Origin: Bacillus thuringiensis
GTDB lineage: Bacteria > Bacillota > Bacilli > Bacillales > Bacillaceae_G
Reading direction: 5' to 3'
Length of the DNA: 64,000 bases
Assembly (NCBI RefSeq): GCF_001182785.1
Contig: NZ_CP012099.1
Location: 3,656,501-3,720,500, forward strand
Positions 39,549-51,279 of this stretch are shown one piece after another. The notes beneath the pieces were generated by a model that saw only the letters and a list, made by a program, of their open reading frames with translations, had not been told where the DNA came from and made no database searches. Within the stretch, counting starts at the first letter, position 1. Every line of letters starts with the position of its first letter. The position numbers and the translations under genes are program-made.

Positions 39549-39583
39549 AAAGGTGATAAAAGGCCGAACCCCTTATCACCTTT
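39549..39583 (-). terminator. rpsB terminator or attenuator before tsf
   Basis: AAGGTGATAA (39573-39582 on the minus strand) pairs with TTATCACCTT (39550-39559), with extra pairing in the loop, followed by UUUU. It lies just 10 bases after rpsB, and may lower tsf expression relative to rpsB. Confidence 0.8.
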
Positions 39584-39592
39584 CCAACTTTG

Positions 39593-40446
<854 letters not shown>

Positions 40447-40604
40447 GTCGAAAATGCGAACAATGTAAAACTTTCTTTGTTCATACTCGAATTCTAGTAT
40501 TACCAACCTTCATTTCTTTTAAGCAAAAAAGTAAAACACAATTAATAGTTTTCCCAGAAACCACGCTTATGGCACTTTTCACAAGCGCCATCAATCCATT
40601 GCAC

Positions 40605-40638
40605 AAAAAAAACTCTCCTCGATCGAGGAGAGTTTTTT
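40605..40638 (-). terminator. codY terminator
   Basis: A 24-base perfect palindrome (40611-40634) with A/T runs on both sides, right after the codY stop. Confidence 0.9.
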
Positions 40639-40643
40639 ATAAA

Positions 40644-41423
40644 TTAGTTTGTTTTTAATTTAGCAAGTTCCTGTAGAAACTTGTCGTTTAACACTTTAAT
40701 GTATGTTCCTTTCATACCTAAAGAGCGAGACTCAATAACACCAGCACTTTCTAATTTACGTAGTGCATTTACGATTACAGAACGAGTAATTCCTACACGA
40801 TCAGCGATTTTACTTGCAACAAGTAAACCTTCTGTTCCATTTAATTCTTCGAAGATGTGCTCAATTGCTTCTAACTCACTGTAAGATAATGAGCTGATCG
40901 CCATTTGAACAACAGCTTTACTACGTGCTTCCTCTTCGATTTCTTCTGCTTTTTCACGTAAGATTTCCATACCTACAACAGTTGAGCTGTACTCAGCAAG
41001 GATTAAATCATCATCTAAGAACTCTTGACCAAGACGAGCTAATACTAATGTACCTAGACGCTCACCGCCACCAACGATTGGTACGATTGTAGTTAAACCT
41101 TGACCAAATAATTCTCTGTTTTCTACCGGGAATGCTGTATAAGCACTGTTCACATCTAAATTTGAAGATGTTTCTGTAATGTTGAATAAGCTTTGTGTAT
41201 ATTCTTCCGGGAACTGACGCTCTGCAAGCATTTGTTTCATACGCTCATTTTCGATTTGTTGGTGAATTGCATAACCTAGTAATTTACCACGACGACTTAC
41301 AACGAACACGTTTGCTTCAATTACTTCACACATTGTGTCAGACATTTCTCTAAAGTTTACAGGCTTCCCTGCAGCGCTCTGTAATAACGCATTTAATTTT
41401 CTCGTTTTTGCTAATAATTCCAT
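40644..41423 (-). CDS. codY: GTP- and branched-chain amino acid-sensing regulator CodY
   Basis: A 259-residue global repressor of stationary-phase genes. The N-terminal GAF domain (about 1-155; [51 protein letters not shown]) binds isoleucine, leucine and valine; the C-terminal winged helix (about 200-240, [33 protein letters not shown]) binds DNA. TAGGAGGAAC precedes the ATG. It ends the xerC-hslV-hslU-codY operon. CodY responds to GTP, linking it to purine supply, but I saw no clear CodY box near the nup genes here. Confidence 0.98.
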
Positions 41424-41500
41424 TTCAAAAGTTCCTCCTACATGTTACTTACATATTTTTTCATCACTTGGAAACTAGGGCGAGTCACCTGATGACACTA

Positions 41501-42892
41501 TTACAAAATAAACTGGCTCACATCTTTATTTTTAGCAATTGTTGCTAATTTCTCCTCAACGTATTGAGGTGTTATCGTTATTTTTTCTAACGTAATTTCA
41601 GATGCTTCAAACGATAAATCTTCAAGGAGCTTCTCCATAATCGTATGAAGTCTTCTTGCTCCAATATTATCTGTATCCTGATTAACTTGATAAGCAATCT
41701 CAGCAATCTTACGAATAGCTTCGTCTGAAAATTCAATTTCTATACCTTCAGTCGCTAATAATGCCATATATTGTTTGATTAACGCATTGTCAGGCTCGAT
41801 TAATATTTTAACAAAATCATCTGTTGATAATTTTGTTAACTCTACTCGAATCGGAAATCTCCCTTGCAATTCCGGAATTAAATCCGACGGTTTAGACATA
41901 TGGAACGCTCCAGCTGCAACGAATAAAATATAATCCGTTTTTACTGATCCGTATTTTGTCGCAACATTCGACCCTTCTACAATTGGCAAAATGTCACGTT
42001 GCACACCTTCACGTGATACATCTACGCTATTCGACTGCTTACCAGCAATTTTGTCAATTTCATCGATAAAAATAATCCCGAGCTGTTCAGCACGATAAAC
42101 AGCCTCTTGTGTAACTTCATCCATATCAATTAAGCGCTGTGCCTCTTCATTTGTCAAGAGTTTTCTTGCTTCTTTTACAGAAAGTTTACGTTTTTTCGTT
42201 TTTTTCGGCATAAAACTTCCTAATGCATCTTGGAAATTCATTCCCATTTGCTCCATGCCAGTTCCTTGTAACATATCAAACATAGAAGACTGTTGCTCGG
42301 TCACTTCAATCGATACAATTTCGTCTTCAAGAAGCCCTGCAGCAAGCTTTCTCTCCACATCTTGACGTTTCTTTTCGATTTCACCATCTTCTTGTGTATC
42401 AGACGTTTGACTCGAATTTTGAGCACCACCAAAAAGCATCTCTAATGGATTTTTAAATCCAGATTGCTTCTCCGGACTCGGTACTAAAATTTCAACAAGA
42501 CGTTGATTCGCTTGCTCTTCTGCTTTATCTTGAACTTTCACTACCATTTCTTCTTTTACGATGCGAACAGATGTTTCTACGAGGTCACGTACCATCGACT
42601 CTACATCTCTACCCACATATCCAACTTCTGTGAATTTTGTAGCCTCAACCTTAATAAAAGGTGCTCCAACGAGTTTCGCCATTCGTCGTGCTACCTCTGT
42701 TTTCCCAACACCTGTCGGTCCAATCATCAAAATGTTCTTAGGTGCTATTTCATCACGTAAATTTTCAGCCAATTTACTGCGACGGTATCGATTTCTCAAC
42801 GCTACAGCAACCGCTTTCTTTGCGTCTTTTTGGCCGATGATGTATTGATCTAATTTTTCCACAATTTGGCGCGGAGTAAAATGTAAATGCAT
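41501..42892 (-). CDS. hslU: HslU/ClpY ATPase of the HslUV protease
   Basis: A 463-residue AAA+ unfoldase. Walker [10 protein letters not shown] is at residues 59-67, Walker [10 protein letters not shown] near 268, with the I domain (about 110-245) in between, including the acidic/Gln stretch [16 protein letters not shown]. The sensor-2 region [20 protein letters not shown] is near the C-terminus, which ends DVSQFIL as needed to dock HslV. The ATG at 42890-42892 has GGGAGG eight bases upstream; the frame is open 13 codons further but overlaps hslV. It lies 22 bases after hslV. Confidence 0.97.
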   Translation of the reverse strand: MHLHFTPRQIVEKLDQYIIGQKDAKKAVAVALRNRYRRSKLAENLRDEIAPKNILMIGPTGVGKTEVARRMAKLVGAPFIKVEATKFTEVGYVGRDVESMVRDLVETSVRIVKEEMVVKVQDKAEEQANQRLVEILVPSPEKQSGFKNPLEMLFGGAQNSSQTSDTQEDGEIEKKRQDVERKLAAGLLEDEIVSIEVTEQQSSMFDMLQGTGMEQMGMNFQDALGSFMPKKTKKRKLSVKEARKLLTNEEAQRLIDMDEVTQEAVYRAEQLGIIFIDEIDKIAGKQSNSVDVSREGVQRDILPIVEGSNVATKYGSVKTDYILFVAAGAFHMSKPSDLIPELQGRFPIRVELTKLSTDDFVKILIEPDNALIKQYMALLATEGIEIEFSDEAIRKIAEIAYQVNQDTDNIGARRLHTIMEKLLEDLSFEASEITLEKITITPQYVEEKLATIAKNKDVSQFIL

Positions 42893-42914
42893 ATAAAATG
42901 CCTCCCTTACGATT

Positions 42915-43457
42915 CTACAATTCTTCAACAATTATGTTGTGATTCGTGTAAACACAAATATCGCCAGCAATCTCTAAACTCGCTTTCGCAATTTGTTTCG
43001 CTGTTAAGTGTTCACTTGCATATTGCTTTAAAGCACGACCTGCAGAAAGTGCATAATTCCCACCAGATCCAATTGCTAAAATACCATCATCCGGTTCAAT
43101 CACTTCTCCTGTACCTGAAACAAGGAGCATAGTTGTTTTATCCATGACAATGAGCATCGCTTCTAGCTGACGTAACATTTTATCGCCACGCCATTGTTTT
43201 GCCATTTCAACAGCAGCACGCTGCAAGTTGCCATTATACTCTTCTAATTTTCCTTCAAACATTTCAAAAAGAGTAAATGCATCAGCAACTGAACCTGCAA
43301 AACCAGCTAAAACTTTACCTTGGAAAAGCCTGCGAACTTTACGAGCTGTATGTTTCATTACAACAGCATTTCCCATTGTCACCTGGCCATCTCCAGCCAT
43401 TGCACATTCTCCATTATGATGAACTGCAAATATCGTTGTAGCGTGGAAATTCCCCAT
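42915..43457 (-). CDS. hslV: HslV/ClpQ (CodW) peptidase subunit
   Basis: A 180-residue proteasome-beta-like peptidase that pairs with HslU. The N-terminus is [33 protein letters not shown]. Aligned to proteobacterial HslV the mature Thr-Thr is at residues 7-8 here, so six residues precede it. B. subtilis CodW has Ser at position 2 and was reported to use an N-terminal Ser; here position 2 is Gly. AAAGGAG, 8 bases before the ATG, supports this start. The rest, [17 protein letters not shown] and [21 protein letters not shown], is normal. Confidence 0.96.
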   Translation of the reverse strand: MGNFHATTIFAVHHNGECAMAGDGQVTMGNAVVMKHTARKVRRLFQGKVLAGFAGSVADAFTLFEMFEGKLEEYNGNLQRAAVEMAKQWRGDKMLRQLEAMLIVMDKTTMLLVSGTGEVIEPDDGILAIGSGGNYALSAGRALKQYASEHLTAKQIAKASLEIAGDICVYTNHNIIVEEL

Positions 43458-43499
43458 AGAAAAAACTCCTTTATTTGTTTTTATAGCTTTTAAAGCAAT

Positions 43500-44399
43500 T
43501 TATGCCCGCGGGTGATGCTTCATGTAAACAGAACGCAATCTTTCTTTAGAGACATGCGTATAAATTTGTGTCGTCGACAAATTCTCATGGCCTAATAGCT
43601 CCTGTACAGTACGTAAATCCGCCCCTTCATCTAACATATGTGTAGCAAATGTATGCCTTAACATATGGGGACTTATCCGCATTGTCAGTGAAGCCTTTTT
43701 AATGAGTTCGTTTAAAACATAACGAACTCCACGACTTGTTAGCGGCGTACCTTTCGCATTTAAAAATACCATATGAGAGTCTTCTTCAGTCTTATTAACT
43801 AACTGTTTTCTCCCATTTTCTATATAGGTAATTAAAGAATCTTGTGCATAGCTTCCGAACGGAATATATCTTTGTTTTTTTCCTTTTCCCATTACTAAAA
43901 TTGTTCCCACCGCAAAGTCAATATCGGTAAGTTGTAAATTGACACATTCACTCACACGGATCCCAGTCGCATACATCAACTCTAATAAAGCTTGATTCCT
44001 TTGACCGAGTGGCGTTCCCGTGTCAGAAACTTCGAATAATTCTTCTAACTCTTCAGCATATAAAAACTTTGGGATTGACAATTCTTTTTTGGGGAGTGAC
44101 GCAAGTGCAAACGGATTATCCTTCCGATAACCTTCACGCATCAAAAAACGATATAAACTTCGTAAGCTTGATACTTTTCTTGCGACAGATTTACGGGCTA
44201 ACTTTTCATCGTGCAACGTCGTTAAGTACAAACGAACATCCGCGTATGTAACGTCTAAAAAAGAGGATATGCTTTCTCGCTCCATAAATTGCACAAAATG
44301 TTCTAAATCATTTTGATAACTTGCAATTGTATATTTTGAATAATTTCTTTCAATTTGTAAATATCCAACGAATAATTGTAACAATTTCTTCACATTCAC
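43500..44399 (-). CDS. xerC: Tyrosine recombinase XerC (CodV)
   Basis: A 299-residue site-specific recombinase resolving chromosome dimers at dif, with XerD. The SAM-like N-terminal domain (FVGYLQIERNYSKYTIASYQNDLEHFVQFM) is followed by the catalytic domain with Arg in ATGIRVSECVNLQL near 150, HMLRHTFATHMLDEGADLRTVQELLGHENLSTTQIYTHVS near 243-282 carrying His, Arg, His and the nucleophilic Tyr. The GTG at 44397-44399 is preferred, with GAGGTG six bases upstream. First in the codY operon; a hairpin lies directly upstream of its site. Confidence 0.96.
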   Translation of the reverse strand: MNVKKLLQLFVGYLQIERNYSKYTIASYQNDLEHFVQFMERESISSFLDVTYADVRLYLTTLHDEKLARKSVARKVSSLRSLYRFLMREGYRKDNPFALASLPKKELSIPKFLYAEELEELFEVSDTGTPLGQRNQALLELMYATGIRVSECVNLQLTDIDFAVGTILVMGKGKKQRYIPFGSYAQDSLITYIENGRKQLVNKTEEDSHMVFLNAKGTPLTSRGVRYVLNELIKKASLTMRISPHMLRHTFATHMLDEGADLRTVQELLGHENLSTTQIYTHVSKERLRSVYMKHHPRA

Positions 44400-44414
44400 A
44401 CAATTCACCTCAAT

Positions 44415-44451
44415 AAAGGCTACTAAATCGTATCACAACTTAGTAGCCTTT
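44415..44451 (-). terminator. Hairpin between trmFO and xerC
   Basis: A 12-bp perfect stem (44415-44426 with 44440-44451). On the minus strand the tail is ATTGAGGTG, which is the xerC ribosome-binding site rather than a U-run. So it is a poor terminator, and may influence xerC translation. Confidence 0.55.
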
Positions 44452-44464
44452 GCAAGAAATTTAA

Positions 44465-45769
44465 CTAAATATTTACAAAATTTTGAATCGTTTCTAAAGC
44501 ACGTGCTGCGTATGCTTCATTTCGTTCTGCTTTCTTTTTGAGTTTCTTCTCTAACGGTGCAAATAGACCGAAGTTCGCATTCATCGGTTGGAAGTTTTTA
44601 GCATTCGTTGCCGTAATGTAATTTGCCATGCTACCCATTGCAGTTACTGGCGGTAATACAATCGGCTCTTCACCTTGCACAAGACGTGCAGCATTAATTC
44701 CTGCTAATAATCCTGATGCTGCTGATTCAACATATCCCTCTACTCCAGTCATTTGACCAGCGAAGAATAAATCATCACGTTGTTTATATTGATATGTTGG
44801 ACGAAGCAAATTAGGTGAATTAATAAACGTATTACGATGCATTACACCATAACGTACAATCTCTGCATTTTCCAATCCCGGAATTAACTGTAGCACTTCT
44901 TTTTGTGGTCCCCACTTTAAATGCGTTTGGAAACCTACGATATTGTATAAAGTTCCCGCTGCATCATCTTGACGTAACTGAACAACAGCATATGGCGTTT
45001 TCCCTGTTTTTGGATCTTCTAATCCAACAGGTTTCATAGGTCCAAATACTAGCGTCTGTCTCCCTCTACTTGCCATAACTTCTACCGGCATACAACCCTC
45101 AAAGAAAATTTCTTTTTCAAACTCTTTTAAAGGCACTGTCTCAGCGGCAATTAAAGCCTCATAAAAACGATCAAATTCTTCTTCTGTCATCGGACAGTTT
45201 AAATATGCCGCTTCCCCTTTATCATAGCGAGACTTTAAATATACTTTGTTCATATCAATGCTGTCTTTTTCAACGATTGGCGCTGCTGCATCGTAGAAAT
45301 AGAAATAATCTTCACCTGTTAGTTCTTTTAATTGCGCAGCAAGATCAGGAGATGTAAGTGGACCTGTTGCAATAATTGTTGGTCCTTCTGGAATTTCAGT
45401 AAGCTCTTCATTCACTACAGTTACATTCGGATGATTCTTTACGTATTCAGTCACTTTAGCTGCGAATTCATGACGGTCAACCGCTAAAGCTCCTCCAGCT
45501 GGTACAGAGCACTCATCAGCTGCACGAATAATGACAGAATCCATCAAACGCATTTCTTCTTTAATAACTCCAACAGCATTTGTTAATGTGTTTGCACGTA
45601 ATGAGTTACTGCACACTAATTCAGCAAATTTATCTGTATGATGAGCTGGCGTTTGCCTTACTGGTCTCATTTCATATAATTTTACTTGGACACCACGTTT
45701 TGCAATTTGGTAAGCTGCTTCACTTCCTGCAAGACCTGCGCCAATGACGTTTACTACTTGTGTTGTCAT
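44465..45769 (-). CDS. trmFO: Folate-dependent tRNA (m5U54) methyltransferase TrmFO
   Basis: A 434-residue flavoenzyme that methylates U54 in the T-loop with methylene-tetrahydrofolate (formerly gid). The FAD motif is [22 protein letters not shown] at residues 6-27; [24 protein letters not shown] and [26 protein letters not shown] are family signatures. The ATG at 45767-45769 has AAAGGTGA about 7 bases upstream. It follows topA after a terminator. Confidence 0.96.
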   Translation of the reverse strand: MTTQVVNVIGAGLAGSEAAYQIAKRGVQVKLYEMRPVRQTPAHHTDKFAELVCSNSLRANTLTNAVGVIKEEMRLMDSVIIRAADECSVPAGGALAVDRHEFAAKVTEYVKNHPNVTVVNEELTEIPEGPTIIATGPLTSPDLAAQLKELTGEDYFYFYDAAAPIVEKDSIDMNKVYLKSRYDKGEAAYLNCPMTEEEFDRFYEALIAAETVPLKEFEKEIFFEGCMPVEVMASRGRQTLVFGPMKPVGLEDPKTGKTPYAVVQLRQDDAAGTLYNIVGFQTHLKWGPQKEVLQLIPGLENAEIVRYGVMHRNTFINSPNLLRPTYQYKQRDDLFFAGQMTGVEGYVESAASGLLAGINAARLVQGEEPIVLPPVTAMGSMANYITATNAKNFQPMNANFGLFAPLEKKLKKKAERNEAYAARALETIQNFVNI

Positions 45770-45795
45770 ATATATCACCTTTCCTTTTCTTCCCG

Positions 45796-45824
45796 AAAAA
45801 AATGTGAGCAGTTACGCTCACATT
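45796..45824 (-). terminator. topA terminator
   Basis: A 9-bp stem (45801-45809 with 45816-45824) with seven U residues after it on the minus strand. The 5-prime arm includes the last two topA codons and the stop. Confidence 0.87.
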
Positions 45825-47896
45825 TGTTGTTCTTCTTCATAATCGCACGAAATACATTGTACTTGCACGCCTTTTTTCAACTTCTTCTCTACAAGCATGC
45901 CTTCACACTTCGGACATTTACGACCAATCGGCTTATCCCAAGATACAAAGTCACATTCTGGATACGTACCACATCCATAGAAAAGACGTTTCTTTTTGTT
46001 ACTACGACGCTCAATAATTTGCCCTTCTTCACATTTCGGACAAGTTACACCGATTTCTTTCACAATCGGTTTTGTATTACGACAATCAGGGAAATTCGAA
46101 CAAGCCATAAACTTCCCATATTTACCCATTTTAAAGACCATTGGATGTCCGCATAATTCACAGTCTTCCCCAGCTGGCTCATCTTTAATTTCCACTTCAC
46201 GCATTTCTTTTTCCGCTTTTTCTAAGCGCGGTTCAAATCCTACGTAGAAATCATCAACAATTTTCACCCAATTGGCATTTCCTTCTTCCACTTCATCAAG
46301 GCTTTGCTCCATATTGGCAGTAAATTCAATGTTAATAATTTCCGGGAAAAATTCTAAAATAAGTTCAATTACTATTTCACCAAGTTCAGTCGGAACGAAG
46401 CGTTTATTATCTAAGCTTACATACCCACGCTTTTGAATCGTTTCAAGTGTAGGTACATAAGTCGACGGTCTTCCAATTCCAAGTTCTTCAAGCGTTCTTA
46501 CTAAACGAGCCTCTGTATAACGCGGCGGTGGTTGAGTATAGTGTTGTTTCGGCTCTATATCTTTTGAAAATACCGTTTCTCCCACTTCTAACGGTGGCAA
46601 CATCTTATCCTTTTCTTCCGCACCATCATCTTTTGACTCTACATACACTTTCATAAATCCTGGGAACTTTACAACCGATCCACTTGCACGGAACTGAACA
46701 TTATTATTAATGAGTCTCGCTGTCACAGTATCCATTATAGCAGACGCCATTTGACTTGCAACAAATCGCTCCCAAATCAATTTATATAATCGAAGTTGAT
46801 CACGACTTAAGAAACTTTTTAGTTCCTCTGGCTTTCTCATTACCGAAGTAGGACGAATTGCCTCATGCGCATCTTGTGCATTTGACTTTTTCGTTTCTTT
46901 CTTCTTTTCTGTTCCTATGTATTCCGTACCATACGCTTCAGTGATGTAAGTACGAGCCTCTGTTTGAGCTGTTTCTGAGATACGTGTTGAATCAGTTCTC
47001 ATATACGTAATAAGACCTACAGTTCCTTGTTTTCCAAGATCTATCCCTTCATACAATTGCTGTGCAAGCATCATCGTTTTCTTTGCTCGCATATTTAACT
47101 TACGTGCTGCTTCTTGTTGCAAGGAAGATGTTGTAAACGGTAATGCAGGATTACGTTTTCGCTCTTTGCGCGTTACATTTTCAACTGAAAACGCATTGTC
47201 TTTCATCTGTTCAATTATTTCATTCACTTGCGTTTCATTCGTTAATTGAACTTTTTCACCATCTACACCGTAAAAACTTGCTTCAAATGTGTCTTTTCCT
47301 TTTACAAATTCTGTTTTAATTGTCCAGAATTCTTCAGGTTCAAAGCTTTGAATTTCCTTTTCACGTTCGATGATTAAACGAACTGCTACAGATTGTACAC
47401 GCCCTGCACTTAATCCTTTTTTTACTTTCTTCCATAATAAAGGACTAATATTGTAACCAACAAGACGATCAAGTATGCGTCTTGCTTGTTGTGCATCTAC
47501 TAAATCCATATTAATTGCGCGAGGATGTTTAAATGATTCTTTGATTGCATCTTTCGTAATCTCATTAAACACAACCCGACAATCTGATTCAACGTCCACA
47601 TTTAACGTATTCGCTAAATGCCAAGCAATCGCTTCCCCTTCGCGGTCTGGATCGGCCGCGAGATAAACTTTCTTTGCTTTTTTCGCCGCTGATTTTAAAT
47701 CTTTTAAGACGGGACCTTTACCACGAATGGTAATATACTTCGGGGTGAAGTTGTTCTTTACTTCTATCCCCATTTGACTTTTTGGCAAATCGCGAACATG
47801 TCCCATAGACGCGACAACTTTGTATTTTTTCCCTAAATATTTCTCAATGGTCTTCGCCTTAGAAGGCGACTCCACGATTACGAGGTAATCTGACAT
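45818..47896 (-). CDS. topA: DNA topoisomerase I
   Basis: A 692-residue type IA topoisomerase relaxing negative supercoils. The Toprim domain starts [22 protein letters not shown] with Mg-binding [16 protein letters not shown] near residue 80; the nucleophile is Y298 in [13 protein letters not shown]. The C-terminus carries three Cys4 zinc ribbons (about 575-690: CELCGHP...CSNFPDC, CPKCEEG...CGTYPEC, CPKCEGM...CISC). AGGAGGCACTAGC precedes the ATG. It follows dprA by 144 bases with its own promoter. Confidence 0.97.
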   Translation of the reverse strand: MSDYLVIVESPSKAKTIEKYLGKKYKVVASMGHVRDLPKSQMGIEVKNNFTPKYITIRGKGPVLKDLKSAAKKAKKVYLAADPDREGEAIAWHLANTLNVDVESDCRVVFNEITKDAIKESFKHPRAINMDLVDAQQARRILDRLVGYNISPLLWKKVKKGLSAGRVQSVAVRLIIEREKEIQSFEPEEFWTIKTEFVKGKDTFEASFYGVDGEKVQLTNETQVNEIIEQMKDNAFSVENVTRKERKRNPALPFTTSSLQQEAARKLNMRAKKTMMLAQQLYEGIDLGKQGTVGLITYMRTDSTRISETAQTEARTYITEAYGTEYIGTEKKKETKKSNAQDAHEAIRPTSVMRKPEELKSFLSRDQLRLYKLIWERFVASQMASAIMDTVTARLINNNVQFRASGSVVKFPGFMKVYVESKDDGAEEKDKMLPPLEVGETVFSKDIEPKQHYTQPPPRYTEARLVRTLEELGIGRPSTYVPTLETIQKRGYVSLDNKRFVPTELGEIVIELILEFFPEIINIEFTANMEQSLDEVEEGNANWVKIVDDFYVGFEPRLEKAEKEMREVEIKDEPAGEDCELCGHPMVFKMGKYGKFMACSNFPDCRNTKPIVKEIGVTCPKCEEGQIIERRSNKKKRLFYGCGTYPECDFVSWDKPIGRKCPKCEGMLVEKKLKKGVQVQCISCDYEEEQQM

Positions 47897-47935
47897 GCTA
47901 GTGCCTCCTTAAGAGGTGGATTCAAGTCTTCATTA

Positions 47936-47964
47936 ATCTTATTGATTTCTCTTGTTTTTGTCAA
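47936..47964 (-). promoter_or_regulatory. Sigma-A promoter of topA
   Basis: TTGACA (47959-47964) and TAAGAT (47936-47941), 17 bases apart on the minus strand. A second TTGACA lies about 38 bases upstream with a poorer -10. The spacing suggests possible supercoiling-sensitive control, but this is inference. Confidence 0.7.
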
Positions 47965-48040
47965 TCAAGAATGAATATACCATACAGCGCCAATCTACCA
48001 TTTGTCAATAATTGTTTAATAAAAACATAAAAATATAAGG

Positions 48041-48910
48041 TTAATTTAAAATCTCTTCAAAGATATCTTCTGCATTTCTTACTAGTTTTGCCCCTTGTTG
48101 AATAAGATGATTCGTTCCCGATGCCCCCTCTATAAATATAGGTCCAGGGAGCGCAAACACCTCTCTATTTTGCTCTAACGCAAGGTCTGCAGTAATAAGG
48201 GTTCCACTTCTCGATTTCGCTTCTACAACTAAAACACCTTTACTTATGCCACTAATAATCCGGTTCCTTTTTGGAAAATACCACTTTTTCGGTGCATAGT
48301 GCGGTGGATACTCTGTCAATAACAATATATATTCCTTCCACGTTTCATATAAATGCCTATTTTCTTTCGGATACATAAAAGATAATCCATGTCCTAATAT
48401 CGCAATAGTCGGGCAATACTGCCTTACTGTAACCTCATGGGACATTGTATCTATCCCTTTTGCAAACCCGCTGACAATAACCCACTTTCTTTCTAATAAA
48501 GGGTGCAAAATAAATTTCAAACTCTCATGACCATATAATGATGGCTGCCTCGTTCCAACAACTGCCAATTCATTTACTTTATTCAGAAAATCTTTCTCTC
48601 CTTTTCCATATAAAACGAAGGGAGGGTCTTGTATTTCACGTAATAATTGCGGATAAATTTCATCCCATATCGTTATATAAAAGATACGATTTTTCTCTAA
48701 ATAAGATATATATTGCGGAAGATTTGAACTTTGAAGGAATTTCACTAATTCTGAAGATTTTTTCGAGGATATTCCAGTGTATTGTTCCATTTGTTTTTCG
48801 TTAAAAGTATATATGTTCTTTAATTCTGGATCGACATATAGTAGCCTCTCCATCGCTTTCCAATAATCTGCTAGCAAGTAATGAAGATGTAATAATCGCT
48901 CTCTTTTCAT
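48041..48910 (-). CDS. dprA: DNA processing protein DprA (Smf)
   Basis: A 289-residue Rossmann-fold protein that loads RecA on incoming single-stranded DNA during transformation. An N-terminal SAM-like part (about 1-75) is followed by LAVVGTRQPSLYGHESL near residue 115 and VIVSGFAKGIDTMSHEVTVRQ near 145, GVLVVEAKSRSGTLITADLALEQNREVFALPG near 230. The C-terminal winged-helix (DML1) domain of some homologues is absent, as in many bacilli. A GGAGAATTGAG site precedes the ATG. It lies between sucD and topA, as smf in B. subtilis. Confidence 0.94.
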   Translation of the reverse strand: MKRERLLHLHYLLADYWKAMERLLYVDPELKNIYTFNEKQMEQYTGISSKKSSELVKFLQSSNLPQYISYLEKNRIFYITIWDEIYPQLLREIQDPPFVLYGKGEKDFLNKVNELAVVGTRQPSLYGHESLKFILHPLLERKWVIVSGFAKGIDTMSHEVTVRQYCPTIAILGHGLSFMYPKENRHLYETWKEYILLLTEYPPHYAPKKWYFPKRNRIISGISKGVLVVEAKSRSGTLITADLALEQNREVFALPGPIFIEGASGTNHLIQQGAKLVRNAEDIFEEILN

Positions 48911-48956
48911 CTCAATTCTCCTTACCCATAATTTTTATTATGTAAACAGAAAAAGT

Positions 48957-48990
48957 GTAAAAAGACACCCTCAAGCAAGAAGGTGTCTTT
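48957..48990 (-). terminator. sucD terminator
   Basis: A 9-bp stem (48961-48969 with 48982-48990) followed by UUUUU on the minus strand, 8 bases after sucD. Confidence 0.85.
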
Positions 48991-48997
48991 CTACAGA

Positions 48998-49900
48998 TTA
49001 ATAGTTTTTGCAAGTCTCAAATAGACCTTTTTCTTTTAAAACAGAGATTAGCGTTTCTCCCATAACTGCTGGAGTTTCAGCTACTTTAATGCCACAAGCT
49101 TCCATTGTTTTAATCTTTTCAGCAGCAGTTCCTTTACCGCCAGAAATGATTGCACCAGCATGGCCCATACGTTTGCCAGCAGGCGCTGTTTGACCACCAA
49201 TGAAGCCTACAACAGGTTTTGTCATATTAGCTTTTACCCACTCAGCTGCCTCTTCTTCTGCTGTACCACCGATTTCACCAATCATAATTACAGCATGTGT
49301 TTCTTCATCTTCATTAAATGCTTTTAACGCATCAATAAAGTCTGTACCGTTAACAGGGTCCCCGCCGATACCTACAGCAGTAGATTGGCCAATACCTTCT
49401 TGTGTTAACTGATGTACAGCTTCATACGTTAATGTACCAGAGCGCGATACGATACCTACATGACCTTTTTTATGAATGTATCCTGGCATAATACCGATTT
49501 TACATTCATCAGGCGTGATAACACCTGGGCAGTTTGGTCCAAGTAAACGTGTATGTTTACCAGCCATATACCTCTTTACGTTTACCATATCTAATACAGG
49601 AATTCCTTCAGTAATACATACTACTAAATCAATTTCTGCATCAACTGCTTCCATAATTGCATCAGCCGCAAAAGCGGGTGGAACGTATACAACTGAAGCG
49701 TTTGCGCCTGTTGCTTTCACTGCATCTTCTACAGTATCAAATACTGGTACACCTTCAATATCAGTGCCACCTTTACCTGGCGTTACACCACCGACAATTT
49801 TCGTACCGTATTCAATCATTTGTTTTGTATGGAATAAACCTTGAGAACCTGTAATACCTTGAACAATAACTTTTGTATCTTTATTAACTAATACGCTCAT
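48998..49900 (-). CDS. sucD: Succinyl-CoA synthetase alpha subunit
   Basis: A 300-residue subunit of the TCA-cycle enzyme that makes succinate with substrate-level phosphorylation. The CoA-binding N-terminus is [45 protein letters not shown]; the phosphohistidine is H247 in [28 protein letters not shown] is near 120. AAAGCGGGGGAG precedes the ATG. It starts 19 bases after sucC. Confidence 0.98.
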   Translation of the reverse strand: MSVLVNKDTKVIVQGITGSQGLFHTKQMIEYGTKIVGGVTPGKGGTDIEGVPVFDTVEDAVKATGANASVVYVPPAFAADAIMEAVDAEIDLVVCITEGIPVLDMVNVKRYMAGKHTRLLGPNCPGVITPDECKIGIMPGYIHKKGHVGIVSRSGTLTYEAVHQLTQEGIGQSTAVGIGGDPVNGTDFIDALKAFNEDEETHAVIMIGEIGGTAEEEAAEWVKANMTKPVVGFIGGQTAPAGKRMGHAGAIISGGKGTAAEKIKTMEACGIKVAETPAVMGETLISVLKEKGLFETCKNY

Positions 49901-49919
49901 TTTTCTCCCCCGCTTTCTA

Positions 49920-51080
49920 TTAGCCCACTAGTGAAACAATTTTTTGTGCACCGTCTGCCATAGATTCTGCTGCAACAATATTTAAGCCAGACTCATTTAA
50001 AATTTTCTTACCTAGTTCTACGTTTGTACCTTCAAGACGTACAACTAAAGGTAACTCAAGACCTACCTGTTTCGTTGCTTCAATAACACCTTCTGCAATA
50101 ACATCACACTTCATAATGCCACCAAAAATGTTAACAAAGATACCTTTTACATTTTTGTCAGAAAGGATAATTTTGAATGCTTCTGTAACTTTTTCAGCAG
50201 TTGCACCGCCACCAACATCTAAGAAGTTAGCTGGGTCACCGTGGTAATGTTTAATGATATCCATTGTAGCCATCGCTAAACCTGCACCATTAACCATACA
50301 ACCGATATTTCCATCTAAAGGAATGTAGTTTAAGTCGTATTTTGAAGCTTCAATTTCTTTTGCATCTTCTTCATCAAGATCACGAAGTTCTAAAATGTCT
50401 TTATGGCGATATAACGCATTAGAATCAAAGTTTAATTTTGCATCTAATGCCATAACTTTACCTTCACCTGTTGTAACAAGTGGGTTAATCTCAGCGATAG
50501 AGCAATCTTTTTCGATAAACGCACGGTATAAGCCCATCATAAACTTCACAGCTTGTCCTACAAGCTCTTTTGGAATATTGATGTTAAATGCAATTCGGCG
50601 CGCTTGGAAACCTTGTAAACCTACTGCCGGATCAATATATTCTTTAAAGATTTTTTCAGGTGTTTTTTCTGCTACTTCTTCAATTTCTGTTCCGCCTTCT
50701 TCAGAAGCCATTAAAACAACTTGAGAAGTTGCACGATCTAAAACTAGACCTACATAATATTCTTTTTTAATATCGCAACCTTCTTCGATAAGTAAGCGTT
50801 TTACTTCCTTACCTTCAGGACCTGTTTGATGTGTCACAAGTGTAGTTCCTAAAATGCTTTCTGCATATGTACGAACTTCATCTAAATTTTTTGCAACTTT
50901 TACTCCGCCAGCTTTGCCGCGTCCACCAGCGTGAATTTGTGCTTTCACTACACATACATCTGTTCCTAATTCTTTCGCTGCTTCTACAGCTTCTTCTACT
51001 GTAAATGCAACCTTCCCGTTCGGAACGCTAACCCCATAGCTTCTAAGGACTGCCTTACCTTGGTACTCATGGATATTCAT
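49920..51080 (-). CDS. sucC: Succinyl-CoA synthetase beta subunit
   Basis: A 386-residue ATP-grasp subunit that holds the nucleotide site and the succinate site. [22 protein letters not shown] begins the ATP-grasp fold; [22 protein letters not shown] near 45-65 is the nucleotide-binding segment; [33 protein letters not shown] near 263 and [17 protein letters not shown] near 315 complete it. GGGGAGGATGGGACC precedes the ATG. It has its own promoter 75 bases upstream. Confidence 0.98.
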   Translation of the reverse strand: MNIHEYQGKAVLRSYGVSVPNGKVAFTVEEAVEAAKELGTDVCVVKAQIHAGGRGKAGGVKVAKNLDEVRTYAESILGTTLVTHQTGPEGKEVKRLLIEEGCDIKKEYYVGLVLDRATSQVVLMASEEGGTEIEEVAEKTPEKIFKEYIDPAVGLQGFQARRIAFNINIPKELVGQAVKFMMGLYRAFIEKDCSIAEINPLVTTGEGKVMALDAKLNFDSNALYRHKDILELRDLDEEDAKEIEASKYDLNYIPLDGNIGCMVNGAGLAMATMDIIKHYHGDPANFLDVGGGATAEKVTEAFKIILSDKNVKGIFVNIFGGIMKCDVIAEGVIEATKQVGLELPLVVRLEGTNVELGKKILNESGLNIVAAESMADGAQKIVSLVG

Positions 51081-51150
51081 GGTCCCATCCTCCCCTGTTT
51101 TCCTGTTTTACTCGAAAAGTTTTTTAATGTTTAAAAAACATTACATTGCC

Positions 51151-51179
51151 ATTGTATAAGATGATTGGCACGCTGTCTA
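51151..51179 (-). promoter_or_regulatory. Sigma-A promoter of sucCD
   Basis: TAGACA (51174-51179) and TACAAT (51151-51156), 17 bases apart on the minus strand. An AATGTTT/AAACATT hairpin (51126-51142) lies at the expected 5-prime end of the transcript. Confidence 0.65.
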
Positions 51180-51249
51180 CAATAAAGTGTCAGAAAACTG
51201 AAATCGCTTTATTCTTTTTCGGAAATAGTAATGTTTATATGCCAAAATA

Positions 51250-51279
51250 AAAAATAAGCTGTATATTTACAGCTTATTT
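51250..51279 (-). terminator. rnhB terminator
   Basis: A 12-bp perfect stem (51252-51263 with 51268-51279) containing the rnhB stop codon, followed by a T-rich tail. Confidence 0.85.

Noticed and set aside
49476..49844. 122-codon plus-strand frame opposite sucD
   Set aside because: A shadow of sucD; no ribosome-binding site and low-complexity Ser/Thr/Ala content typical of antisense frames.
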